This document shows, one piece after another, positions 19,301-30,200 of a stretch of DNA of 64,000 nt. Every line of letters begins with the position of its first letter. Within the stretch, counting starts at the first letter, position 1. Below the pieces are notes generated by a model that was not told where the DNA came from, did no database searches, and was given only the letters and a program-made list of their open reading frames with translations. This stretch comes from Pseudomonas sp. BP8 (GTDB lineage: Bacteria > Pseudomonadota > Gammaproteobacteria > Pseudomonadales > Pseudomonadaceae): NCBI RefSeq assembly GCF_017875955.1, contig NZ_JAGINK010000001.1:2394001-2458000 (forward strand). Reading direction: 5' to 3'. The position numbers and the translations under genes were made by a program.

Positions 19301-21208
19301 ATGCTCGATGACGAAGAGCGACAGCGCATCGTCCACGACTGGAACCGTACCCAGATGCAGTACCCGCATGAGCGCAGCCTGCCCGAGCTGTTCGAAATGC
19401 AGGTCGCGCGCACCCCTGAGGCCCTGGCACTGCTGTTTGCCGAGCAGACCTTGAGCTATCGCCAGCTCAATCAGCGGGCCAACCGCCTGGCGGGCAAGCT
19501 GCGCACATTGGGCGTCGGGCCGGATGTTCTGGTCGCGATTGCGCTCGAGCGATCGGTGGAAATGGTCGTTGGCCTGCTGGCGATCCTCAAGGCCGGTGGC
19601 GCCTATGTGCCATTGGACCCGGAGTATCCCCGCGAGCGCCTGGGGTACATGATGGAACAGAGCGGGGCGCATCTGCTGCTGACCCTCAGCCATCTGCTGC
19701 CGCAGTTGCCCGCGCACAGCGCGCAGACCTGGTGCCTGGACAGCGACTGGCATCAGGTCGAGGCCTTTGATGGCGAGAACCTCGGCATCGTGCAGCATCC
19801 CGAGCATCTCGCCTATTGCATCTACACCTCCGGTTCCACCGGTCGGCCCAAGGGGGTCGAGGTGCGCCACCAGGCACTGGTCAACTTCCTCGCCAGCATG
19901 GCGGTCGAGCCGGGGATCGACGCCCGCGATCGGGTCCTGGCGCTGACCTCGCTGTCGTTCGACATTGCCGGCCTGGAGCTGTACCTGCCGTTGTTGGCCG
20001 GGGCTTCGGTGGTGCTGATCGGCGAGCGCCAGAACAAGGATCCGTCGGCGCTGCAGGCTGTGATCGAGCGCCACGCCATCACCACCATTCAGGCCACACC
20101 TTCGACCTGGCGCATGCTGCTGCAGGCGCTGCCTGCGCAGAGCTTGCGCGGTTGCAAGGTCATCAGTGGCGGTGAGGCACTGCCTGTCGACCTCGCCGAG
20201 CAGCTGCTGCCGCTGTCCGGGCGCATCTGGAACCTGTACGGGCCAACCGAGACGACGATCTGGTCGGCGGCGTACTGCCTGGACAACCACCACCCCTTGC
20301 CGTTGCTGGGCAAGCCGATCGCCAACACGACCTTGCAGGTCATGGCGCACGACCTTTCGACAGCCGCGACCGGCATTGCCGGGGAACTGATGATCGGTGG
20401 CGATGGCCTGGCCCGGGGTTATCAACGTCGCGCCGCATTGACGGCCGAGCGCTTCGTCCCGGATCCATACGATCGCAGCGGGCAGGGCGGTGGCAGGCTC
20501 TACCGTACCGGTGACCTGGCCAGCTATCGCAGCGATGGGCTGCTCGAGTACGTGGGCCGCATCGACCACCAGGTGAAGGTGCGTGGCTATCGCATCGAAC
20601 TGGGCGAGATCGAGGCAAGGTTGATCGATGATCCTGCGGTGCGCGAGGCAGTGGTCATCGACATCGATGGCCCTGGCGGCAAGCAACTGGCCGGCTACCT
20701 GGTCTCGAGCGGCGAAGCGGTCGCGACGGACGAACAACGCAGTGCCCTGCGTCGCCATCTGCGCGAACAGCTGCGCGCGACCTTGCCGGACTACATGGTT
20801 CCCGCGTACCTCACCTGGCTCGATGCGCTACCGCTGACACCCAACGGCAAGCTCGACCGTAAAGCCTTGCCCCAGCCTGATATCGGTGTATCGCAGCAAG
20901 GGTATGTCGCGCCGCAGAGCGAGGTGGAGCAGCAGATCGCTGCCGTTTGGGCGCAGCTGCTGAATGTCGAGAAGGTCGGTCTCAATGACAATTTCTTCGA
21001 GCTGGGAGGGCACTCGCTGCTGGCGCTGTCGGTGCTCTCGCGCTTGCAACTTTCGCTGGGACTGACCGTGGAACCGGCCGTTCTCTTCCTGCATCCGGTC
21101 CTTGGCGATTTCGCCAGATACATCGAATCCATCGGCGACGCGTCGGCTTTCGACGAAAAACTGCAGCGTCTGGATATGCTTTTTGAAGAGTTCGAGGTGA
21201 ATGAATGA
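13307..21208 (+). CDS. Pyoverdine nonribosomal peptide synthetase, two modules (C-A-T-E, C-A-T; D-Ser then Gly predicted)
   Basis: 2633 aa from GTG 13307, 11 bp after the previous stop, with AGGGG just upstream. It begins with a short docking-like N-terminus (MQALLDSVKSLSTKERHALA). Module 1: L-L type C (SYAQQRQWFLW at 13448, HHIVSDGWS at 13836), A (15255; residues DVWHVSLID, Ser), T with LGGDSI (16443), and E (HHLAVDGVSW at 17004, NYLGQL near 17666). Module 2: D-L type C (PMQQGMLFH at 18048, HHILMDGWS at 18423), A (19825; residues DILQIGLIW, matching the Gly-type DILQLGLIWK) and T (LGGHSLL, 21002). Ends with the acidic tail FEEFEVNE and overlaps the next gene by ATGA, so translational coupling is likely. 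The domain call is very secure. The D-Ser-Gly order is inferred from the code and the E domain. Confidence 0.95.
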   Translation: MQALLDSVKSLSTKERHALAMLLKRQGINLYGVTPIPARAPEEVLALSYAQQRQWFLWQMDPQGSAYNIPVALRLKGDLDLQALQASFDALIARHETLRTTIHLDGDQPVQVIHPEAPFALVIETLKDIGADASAALKSWVEHEVQQPFDLEQGPLLRVKLLRLAADDHVLVLTLHHIVSDGWSTPIMVDELVRFYEAGRSGQALQLPALPVQYADYALWQRQWMEAGEREKQLGYWTARLGDEQPVLELPLDRPRGSVQSHAGARFDIAIGDALADSLKLLAKRQGVTLFTVLLASFQALLHRYSGQNDIRVGVPIANRNRSEVEGLIGFFVNTQVLKAEFDLTTTFDALVEQVHQAGLDAQARQDLPFEQLVEALQPERSLSHSPLFQVMHNHASEGRGQTRRLPGLTLEALDWEIHTTQFDLALNTLEHEHGIGAFLTYATALFDEATIAQLAGHWQDLLAAIVAQPQQRIAELALLNAAQQQQVVHDWNRTQVAYPAEQCLQALIEAQVAATPDAPALVFAEQTLSYRQLNQRANQLAHKLREQGVGPDVLVGIAAERSVEMVIGLLGILKAGGAYVPLDPEYPAERLTYMMQDSGIRLLLTQAHLLAQLPVPEGVQPLLLEPLPGYSDANLVHATCPDNLAYVIYTSGSTGRPKGAGNSHRALVNRLCWMQKAYGLDADDTVLQKTPFSFDVSVWEFFWPLLVGARLAVAQPGEHRDPQRLVEVIRQHAVTTLHFVPSMLQAFMGSAEVERCSGLKRVVCSGEALPAELAQQTLARLPGAQLYNLYGPTEAAIDVTHWTCRPGSESGVPIGRPIDNLKTHILGAGLQSVAPRAAGELYLGGVGLARGYHRRPSLTAERFVPDPFDSTAQGGGRLYRTGDLARYRADGVIEYKGRLDHQVKIRGLRIELGEIETRLLEHPSVREAVVLDIDGPGGKQLAGYLVVAGEPPADPQQQNALRSELREHLRLGLADYMVPTHLLFLERLPVTANGKLDRKALPKPDASALQDSYVAPRSELEQQIAAIWAEVLKLDQVGVTDNFFELGGDSIISIQVVSRARQVGIRFTPKALFQHQTVQELASVATRMEGSGPQIDQAPVVGETRLLPIQQAFLEQSIAEPHHWNQAVLLASTKLIDGAALEKALHSLLEHHDALRLRFTPQQDAGAWLAAHCAPGDVEAGLLWTETLTDAEALQALCERAQRSLNLQQGPLLRGVLAILPDGSQRLLLVVHHLAVDGVSWRILLEDLQNAYDRHVAGQPAVLPARTTSTKAWAERLQAHAQSDAVQAELGYWQSQLQGVEAQLPQDRADGSLHGRHAATVHARLDRQQTSRLLQQAPAAYRTQVNDLLLTALARVIGRWTQRDEVLVQLEGHGREDLFDVVDLTRTVGWLTSLFPVKLTAASGLDASIKQIKEQLRAIPDKGVGYGALRYLGDSHARDVLARLPVPPITFNYLGQLDSTFAESSAPGTERFLQPAKESSGASQSAEALLENLLSINGQVYAGELSLAWTFSQDMFDRATVQTLADDYVSELQALIDHCVSQGVGALTPSDVPLAALDQAQLDALPIPAGAIEDIYPLSPMQQGMLFHTVFEQGQGEYVNQMRVNVSGLDIERFKLAWQAMLDRHDVLRAAFVANLERPVQVIRKHVELPFDVFDWAAQDDLEGRLDTWAEADRRRGFDLQAAPLLRLTVIQTGSERHHLIFTSHHILMDGWSNAQLLGEVLQHYAGVALERPAGRYRDYIEWLQRQDAEQSETFWRQQLLHLTEPTRLAQALRLDRSRADAGHGEYHQTLDAACFQALSAFARQRRVTINTLLQAAWLLLLHRYTGQEGVAFGATVAGRPADLRGVEHQLGLFINTLPVAARLQPDLPVGEWVERLQAQNLSMREHEHTPLYDIQRWAGSAGEQLFDTLLVFENYPVGEVLQQGSSAGLAFSGTQNRERTNYPLTLMIESGNALTVHYHYDRSHLGDTGVEQIARHFANLLRALVQHADTPVGELQMLDDEERQRIVHDWNRTQMQYPHERSLPELFEMQVARTPEALALLFAEQTLSYRQLNQRANRLAGKLRTLGVGPDVLVAIALERSVEMVVGLLAILKAGGAYVPLDPEYPRERLGYMMEQSGAHLLLTLSHLLPQLPAHSAQTWCLDSDWHQVEAFDGENLGIVQHPEHLAYCIYTSGSTGRPKGVEVRHQALVNFLASMAVEPGIDARDRVLALTSLSFDIAGLELYLPLLAGASVVLIGERQNKDPSALQAVIERHAITTIQATPSTWRMLLQALPAQSLRGCKVISGGEALPVDLAEQLLPLSGRIWNLYGPTETTIWSAAYCLDNHHPLPLLGKPIANTTLQVMAHDLSTAATGIAGELMIGGDGLARGYQRRAALTAERFVPDPYDRSGQGGGRLYRTGDLASYRSDGLLEYVGRIDHQVKVRGYRIELGEIEARLIDDPAVREAVVIDIDGPGGKQLAGYLVSSGEAVATDEQRSALRRHLREQLRATLPDYMVPAYLTWLDALPLTPNGKLDRKALPQPDIGVSQQGYVAPQSEVEQQIAAVWAQLLNVEKVGLNDNFFELGGHSLLALSVLSRLQLSLGLTVEPAVLFLHPVLGDFARYIESIGDASAFDEKLQRLDMLFEEFEVNE

Positions 21209-24200
21209 GTAACGATGCCGCGCTGAATATCGCCAAGCGTTTTGTCACGCTGCCACTGGCCAAGCGCAAGCTGTATCTGCAGAAGATGCACGCCGAGAAC
21301 ATCTCCCCGGCCAACTTGCCAGTGCCTTGCACTCAGTCGCTATTCGACCGCGTCCCGGTATCGTTCGCCCAGCAGCGTCAATGGTTCCTGTGGCAGATGG
21401 ATCCGCAGAGCACGGCCTACAACCTGCCTATCGCGCTGAGGCTGCAGGGAGACCTGGATATCGATGCCCTGGGTGGCGCCTTTCAGGCCTTGATCGTGCG
21501 GCACCAGACCCTGCGTACGACGTTCGTGCACGACGACGAGCAGCTTGTGCAGGTCATTCACCCTTCGGAGTCGTTCGAGCTTGAAGCGCAAGCTGTCGAT
21601 ATCGGGGGGGCTGGTGCAATCGACCCTCAGCTCAAGGCATGGGTCGAAGCCGAGGCTCGAACGCCCTTCGATCTGGAGCGCCAGTGGCCGACGCGAGTCA
21701 GGTTGCTGCGTCTGCAAGAGGATGATCATGTTCTGATCATCACCCTGCACCACATCGCTACCGATGGCTGGTCAATGCAGGTGCTGGTCGACGAGCTCAT
21801 CGAGCTTTACGCCCACGCATGTACCGGCGACACCCTGGCGCTGGCACCGCTGCCCATCCAGTATGCCGACTATGCCATCTGGCAACGGCACTGGATGGAA
21901 GCGGGTGAGCAGGAGCGCCAGCTGGCGTACTGGCAGGCGCACCTGGGGGATGAACATCCGGTGGTGGAACTGCCCAGCGACCGGCCGCGTCCGGCGACGC
22001 AGTGTTTCGAGGGCGCCAGCCTGAAGTTCGAGCTCGAAGCAGCGCTTGCCGGCGCGCTCAAGCAGCAGGCGCAACAGCAGGGAGTGACGCTTTTCACACT
22101 GCTGCTGGCCAGTTTCCAGACCCTGCTGCATCGCTACTCGGGTCAGGATGAAGTGCGTGTCGGTATTCCCATCGCCAATCGCAATCGGGTCGAAACCGAG
22201 CGTCTGATCGGCTTCTTCGTCAACACCCAGGTCCTCAAGGCCGAGTTCGATGACTCGCTTACATTCACTGGCCTGCTCGGCCAGATGCACAAGACCATGC
22301 TGGCGGCCCAAGCTCATCAGGACCTTCCCTTCGAGCAATTGGTCGAAGCGCTGCACCCGGAACGGAGCCTGAGCCACAGCCCGTTGTTCCAAGTCATGTA
22401 CAACCACCAGACACAGTCCAAGGGAGATGCCCGGCGCCTGCAGGGTCTGCATGTCGAAGGCATCGGCTGGGAGCGACAGACCGCCCAGTTCGACCTGACG
22501 CTGAACACAGTCGAGCATGAGCGTGGGATTGCGGTAGAGCTCAACTACGCTACGGCGCTGTTCGAAGCGTCGTCGATCGCTCGCATGGCTTCGCATTGGA
22601 CCCATTTGTTGCAGGCGATCGCCGAGCGACCTTGGCAGCTTGTCGCCGAGTTGCCGATGCTGGGCGCGCAGGAGCATCAGCAGATAGTGGAGCAATGGAA
22701 TAGCACTCAAGCGTCCTATCCTGCCGACCAAGGCATGCATCAGCTGATCGAAGCGCAAGCCCGCGCGACGCCGCAGGCCCCTGCGGTAGTGTTCGGCGAG
22801 GATGTATTGACCTACCGTCAACTGAACCAGCGCGCCAACCGGCTCGCCCACGCGTTGCGCGACCAAGGCGTAGGCCCGGACGTGCTGGTAGGCATCGCGG
22901 TGGAGCGTTCGTTGGAGATGGTGGTCGGACTGCTCGCCGTGCTCAAGGCCGGGGGCGCCTATGTGCCTTTCGATCCAGAGTACCCGGCCGAACGCCTGAC
23001 CTACATGATGGAGGACAGCGGCATCCGCTTGCTGCTGACTCAGAGCGCTCTGCGCGACCAGTTGCCGATCGATCCCAGCGTCGCCTGCATCGTGCTCGAT
23101 GGCGCAGAGGACTGGCTGGCTGCCTATAGCGATGCCGACCCTGTCAATCTCAACCTGCCGGCCGATCTGGCGTATGTGATCTACACCTCAGGTTCGACCG
23201 GCAGGCCCAAGGGCGCGGGCAACACCCATCAGGCGCTGGTCAACCGGCTCTGGTGGATGCAGAAGGCCTACGGTCTGGATCATGGCGACACCGTGCTGCA
23301 GAAGACCCCCTTCAGCTTCGACGTATCGGTGTGGGAGTTCTTTTGGCCACTGTTCACCGGCGCGCGGCTGGCGGTGGCTCGACCTGGCGATCACCGTGAT
23401 CCCGAACGCCTGGTCGAGTCGATCAGACACTACAAGATCACCACATTGCATTTCGTTCCGTCCATGCTCCAGGCATTCATGACCAGCGAGCATGTAGAGC
23501 TGTGCGAGACACTCAAGCGAGTGGTCTGCAGTGGCGAGGCATTGCCTGCAGACCTTTCCGAGCAAGTCCTGGCGAGGCTCCCGCACGCCGGGCTCTTCAA
23601 CCTTTACGGCCCGACGGAAGCGGCAATCGACGTCACTCACTGGACTTGCCAGGCGCAAGCCAATGGCAGCGTGCCGATCGGCACCGCTATCGATAACCTC
23701 AAGACGCATATCCTCAGCAGCGCCTTGCTGCCGGTACCGCAAGGTGCTGCTGGTGAACTCTACCTGGGCGGCGTGGGTCTGGCGCGTGGATATCATCGCC
23801 GTCCGGGGCTTACGGCTGAGCGATTCGTGCCCGACCCGTATGATCGGAGCGAGCAGGGCGGTGCGCGCCTGTATCGCACCGGTGACCTGGCGCGGTACCG
23901 CTCGGGCGGCGTGATCGAATACGCCGGCCGCCTCGACCATCAGGTGAAAATTCGCGGTTTGCGCATCGAGCTTGGCGAGATCGAGTCCAAGCTCCTGGAG
24001 CACGACAGCGTGCGCGAGGCCGTGGTGATCGATATCGATGGGCCGAGTGCCAAGCAGTTGGCCGCCTATCTGGTGGTCGATGTACATGCTGGCGAACTGG
24101 AAGAGCACCTGCGCCGGCACCTCAAGGCCACATTGCCGGATTACATGGTCCCCAGTCATCTGCTGTTCGTCGATGCCCTGCCGCTGACCCCAAACGGCAA

Positions 24201-27200
24201 GCTGGATCGCAAGGCACTGCCACGCCCGGATGAACGTCGGCGGCAGAAAAACCATGTGGCGCCGCGCAACCCTCTCGAGCAACGAATCGCAGCGATCTGG
24301 GCAGACGTTCTCAAGCTTGAACGGGTAGGGGCTACCGACAACTTCTTCGAACTGGGCGGCGACTCGATCATCTCGATCCAGGTGGTCAGCAGGGCCAGAC
24401 GCGAGGGCATGACATTCACTCCCAAGCAGCTATTCCAGCTCCAGACAGTCGAAGGGCTGGCGGCAGTGGTCGGCAAGGGGCAGACCCCGGCCATGCAGAT
24501 CGATCAGGGCGCCGTGCAGGGACACCTGCAGCTGCTGCCGATCCACCAGGCATTCTTCGACGATGACATCGCCGATCGTCACCACTGGAACCAGGCCCTT
24601 TTGCTCAAGCCCGGCCAGGCCCTGGACAGCAATGTGCTCGACCGCGCCCTGCAAGCGCTGCTGGCCCATCACGATGCATTACGCGTGAGCTTCGCGCAGG
24701 AGGATGACAGCTCTTGGTCCGCCTGCTATCGCGAGATCGGCGAGCCAGCCCAGGCGGATTGTCTGTGGCAAGCGCAACTTCAGCACCCGTCCGAACTGCC
24801 GGCGCTGTGCGATAAGGCGCAACGCAGCCTTGATCTGCAGCAAGGGCCACTGCTGCGAGCCGTCCTGGCAGACCTGCCCGACGGTACCCAGCGGCTGTTG
24901 CTGGTGATCCACCATCTGTCCGTGGATGGCGTTTCATGGCGAATTCTGCTCGAAGACCTGCAAGCTGCCTACCGCCAGGCGGAGCTCGGTCAGACCATTG
25001 CCCTGCCGGCCAAGACCAGTTCCGTGAAGGCATGGGCCGAGGCGTTGCAGAATTACGCCAACAGCGAGGTACTGCGCAGTGAACTGCCTTATTGGCAGGC
25101 ACTGTCAGCGGATGTCGATGCCACGCTCCCTTGCGACAACGCTTACGGTTCACTGCAGGCCAGGCATGCAGCTGTCGCCCGGACACGGCTCGATCAGCGC
25201 TACACCCGCCAGCTCCTGCAGCACGCCCCTAGGGCTTATCGCACCCAGGTCAACGACCTGTTGTTGACTGCCCTGGCCCGGGTGATCGCCCGCTGGACGA
25301 AGCAGGAAGATGTGCTCGTGCAACTGGAAGGGCATGGTCGTGAAGAACTGTGCGATACGGTCGACCTCAGCCGCACCGTGGGATGGTTCACGAGCATGTT
25401 CCCGGTCAGGCTCAGCACCAGCGAAGCGATGGACACCTCGATCAAGACCATCAAGGAGCAGTTGCGGGCGGTTCCCAACAAAGGTCTTGGGTTCGGCGCG
25501 CTGCGCTATCTGGGCGATCGGGAGGCGCGCCAGGCCCTGGCGACATTGGCACCGCCCAGGATCACCTTCAATTACCTCGGGCAGTTCGATGGCAGCTTCG
25601 ACGAGCCTGCCGGCGAGCTCCACGAGGCAGCCTTTTTGGTACCTGCCGCCGAGCACAGTGGCGCAAGCCGGGGCGAGACGGCGCCGCTGGGCAACTGGTT
25701 ATCGATCGATGGGCAGATATTCAAAGGTGAGCTGAGCCTGAACTGGACCTTCAGCCAAGCCATGTTCGACGTCACGACAGTCGAACGACTGGCAGCCGAA
25801 TACGCTCGGGAACTGCAGGAACTGATTGATCATTGCGTGTCCGCAGATGCGTTCGGCAGGACGCCTTCGGATTTCCCGCTGTGCAGCTTGAGCCAGGCGC
25901 AACTTGACGCGCTGCCTGTCGCCGTCGCCGGGATCGAGGACATTTACCCCTTGTCGCCGATGCAGCAGGGGATGTTGTTCCACAGCGCCTATGAGCAGAC
26001 CGGCGATTATATCAACCAGATGCGCGTCGACGTGCAGGGCCTGGACGTGGCGCGCTTCGATCAGGCCTGGCAAGCGATGGCGGCGCAGCATGACGTCCTG
26101 CGTGCCAGCTTCATCACTTTGTTCGAGCAGCCTTTGCAGATCATCCGTCAGCAGGTGCAGATACCTTGCATCGAGCTCGACTGGTCGGCGCACAAGGATC
26201 TGCAGCGGGAGCTCTCCCTCTGGGCCGAGAACGATCGGCGCAAGGGCTTCGACCTGCAGAGTGATCCGTTGCTCAGGATCACCGCGATCCGTACAGGGCA
26301 CGACAGCCATCACCTGATCTACACCAGCCACCATATTCTCATGGATGGCTGGAGCAACTCGCAGTTGCTAGGCGAGGTGCTGCAGCACTATGCGGGGCAA
26401 CCGGCCGAGCGCAAGCCTGGACGCTATCGTGACTACATCCATTGGCTGCAGGCCCAGAGCAAGGATAGCAGCGACGCTTTCTGGCGGGAGCAACTGCTGG
26501 ATCTGCAGGAGCCGACACATCTGGCGCAAGTGTTCCGACAAGGCAAGTCGGGCAAGGACAGCGGTTATGCCGACCATTATCAGGTGCTGGACTGGCAGGC
26601 GTCGCTGAGTGAATTTGCCCGTGAGCGACGGGTCACCGTCAATACGCTAGTGCAAGCGGCCTGGCTGTTGCTGCTGCAATGCCATACTGGCCAGGAATGT
26701 GTCGCCGTGGGCGCCACGGTCGCCGGCCGACCGGCGGAAGTGCCCGGCTCGGAGCATCAGCTGGGGCTGTTCATCAATACGTTGCCGGTGATCAACCGGC
26801 TGCAGCCGACGATGACCGTGGAACAATGGGTCACCGAGCTGCAGGGTCGGAACCTGGCATTGCGTGAGCATGAACACACCGCGCTGTATGATGTCCAGCG
26901 CCTGGCGGGCGTGTCTGCGGAGGGGCTGTTCGATACCTTGCTGGTGTTCGAGAACTATCCCGTTTCCGAGGCACTGCGCGAAGGCGCTCCTGCAGGCTTG
27001 ACGTTCAACGACACGCACATTCACGAGCAGACCAACTACCCCTTGACCTTGGCCATCGGCCTGGGCACGCAGTTGTCCGTTCACTACAGCTATGACCGTT
27101 CGAGCTTCAGCGACCGGGACATCGAGCAAATTGCCGTTCACTTCGCCAATCTGCTGCATGCGATCATCCAGACGCCGCAGCGCCTGATCGCCGAGCTGCC

Positions 27201-30200
27201 GATGTTGGGCGTGGATGAACGCCGTCGCATCGTGGAGGAGTGGAACCACACGACGGTCGAGTATCCTGGCTCGCATTGCGTGCACCAGCTGTTCGAGGCA
27301 CAGGCACAGCAACAGCCCGACGCTATCGCACTGGTATTTGCCGGGCAGCAGCTCACCTACCGGCAGCTCAATGCCCGCGCCAACGGCCTGGCGCACAGCT
27401 TGCGCGAGCGCGGGGTGGGGCCGGACGCATTGGTCGGCATTGCCCTGGAGCGCTCGGTGGACATGGTTGTGGGATTGCTGGCGATCCTGAAAGCAGGAGG
27501 GGCTTATGTCCCCCTCGACCCTGAGTATCCGCAGGACCGTCTGGCGTACATGATCGAAGACAGCCGAATCCAGCTGCTGTTGACCCATCGAGATGTTCAG
27601 CTGCCTGCCTGTCCACATGTCCAGACCATGATGCTCGATGAGCCGGACGACTACCTGCCGCGCGAGGCTGACAACCTGGCGTTTGCAGGGCACCCTGGCA
27701 ATCTTGCCTACGTGATCTACACCTCGGGCTCGACCGGCAAGCCAAAAGGTGCGGCCAATACCCATGAAGCGCTGCTCAACAGACTGTTCTGGATGCAGGA
27801 CGCTTACGCATTGGGCGCCGATGACAAGGTCCTGCAGAAAACCCCTTTCAGCTTCGATGTATCGGTCTGGGAGTTCTTCTGGCCTTTGATGACGGGAGCC
27901 CGCCTGGTGCTTGCCAAACCGGGCGAACATCGCGACCCGGCGCTGTTGATGCGTCTGATCGAGGCCGAAGCGATCACCACGTTGCACTTTGTGCCGTCGA
28001 TGCTGCAGGCCTTCATCAGTGGCGATAGCCCGCAGGCTGCCTGTGCGTCGCTACGGCAGGTGATGTGTTCCGGCGAGGCGCTGCCGCTGGAGCTGCAACG
28101 CAGCGCAATGGCATTGCTGCCGGGTACCCAGTTCTACAACCTGTATGGGCCTACCGAAGCGGCCATCGACGTAACCCATTGGCACTGTGTGGACGAACAG
28201 AGTCACAGCGTCCCGATCGGCCGACCGATCGCCAACCTGCGTACCTACATTCTCGACGATGAGCTCAATCCCGTGCCGCCGCCCGTTACAGGCGAGCTGT
28301 ATCTGGGCGGTATCGGCCTGGCCCGCGGTTACCATGAGCGCGCGATGCTGACGGCCGAGCGTTTCTGTGTCAGCCCCTTTGGTGACGGGGAGCGTCTTTA
28401 CCGCACGGGTGACCTGGCGCGCCAGCGTGAAGACGGCGTGATCGAATACGCTGGGCGGATCGACCATCAGGTGAAGATCCGCGGCCTGCGTATCGAGCTC
28501 GGCGAGATCGAAGCGAGCCTGCTGGAGCACCCGGCCGTGAAGGAAGCCGCAGTCCTGGCAATCGATCTCGCGACGGGCAAGCAACTGGTGGCATTTGTCG
28601 TCATCGACCGAGATGACCACCTGAACGATGTAAAGGCCGTGCTGGCTCGACGGTTGCCGGATTACATGGTGCCTTACCATTACGTCCTGCTCGACAGCAT
28701 GCCGCTGTCACCCAACGGCAAGCTGGACCGCAAGCGCCTGCCAATGCCCGAACTCAAGGCTACCGCGCAGCAATACACTGCTCCGAGCAACGAGGTCGAA
28801 GGCGCCCTGGCGCTGATCTGGCAAGAAATCTTGCAGCGGGAGCAGGTCGGTATCCACGACAACTTCTTCGAACTCGGTGGCGACTCGATCGTGTCGATCC
28901 GCATCGCCAGCAAGGCGCGGCTCGCGGGTTACGACGTCTCGCCTAAACGGGTATTCGAGCAGCAGACCATCGCTCAACTGGCCGCGACGTTGGAGCGCCA
29001 GGCGCCAGTATCCGAAGCGCCGGTCATTGCACGTGTCGTCGTCAGTGAAGAACAGCGCGCATTGCTGCCCCTGTCCGTCGACGTCATCGAAGATGTCTAC
29101 CCGCTCTCGCCGATGCAGCAAGGCATGCTGTTCCATTCTATCGAGGAGAAGGGTGAAGGGCTGTATATCCATCAGGTCAGCCTGCCGGTGACTGGCCTGA
29201 AGACGGCACCTTTCATTCAGGCATGGGCAGCGGTAACCGCGCGTCACGAGGTGCTACGCACCAGTTTCCACTGGGCCGGCCTGGCCGAACCGCTGCAGGT
29301 TGTCCATGCACATGCGCAGATGCCCGTACGGGAAATCGATCTGCAGGGCAGCGAGGCGCCTGAAGCCACCTTGCAGGCGCTTGCCCATGAAGAGTGGCTG
29401 AACGGTTTCGACCTGACCCAGGCGCCTCTGCATCGGTTGTTGCTGGTGAAGCTGGACTCGAACACCTATCACATGGTCTGGACCAGCCACCACATCCTGA
29501 TGGACGGCTGGAGCACATCCCGTCTGTTTGCCGAGGTCATGCAGCACTACGCCGGCAAACCGGTGTCCGGCAATGTCGGTCGCTATGGTGATTTCATCGC
29601 GTGGCTGCAGTCCCAGGACAAGGGGCGGCAGGAGGTGTTCTGGCGTGAAAGCCTGGCAGGTGTCGAACCTACCTTGCTGGCCCAGACGATTCACCCGCGA
29701 CACAGCTCTATCGAAACCGGGCACAACGCGCTCTATTCGCGCTGGGACAAAGCGTGGACGACGCGCCTGCAGGATTACTGCCGAAGCCTGAGGATCACGC
29801 CCAATACCGTGATCCAGGGCGCCTGGCTGCTGTTGCTGCAGCGCTACACGGCCAAGTCTGCAGTCACCTTCGGGGCGACCGTCGCCGGTCGGCCAGAGTC
29901 GCTGCCGGGCGCTGACAGTACCTTGGGGCTGTTCATCAACACGTTGCCGGTATCGCAGGAACTTGATCCGACCACCTGCCTGGAAGACTGGCTCCGTGAC
30001 CTGCAGGCATACAACCTGGAACTGCGCAACTGGTCGCATACCCCACTTAACGATGTCCAGAGGTGGTCCGGTACCCCCGGGCAGACGCTGTTCGACAGCA
30101 TCATCGTGTTCGAGAACTACCCGATCGACGAGAGCATGCGCGAGTCGTCCGATACCGAAGTGGGTTTTGGCGAATCCAGTGGCGTGGGTGTCACCAACGT

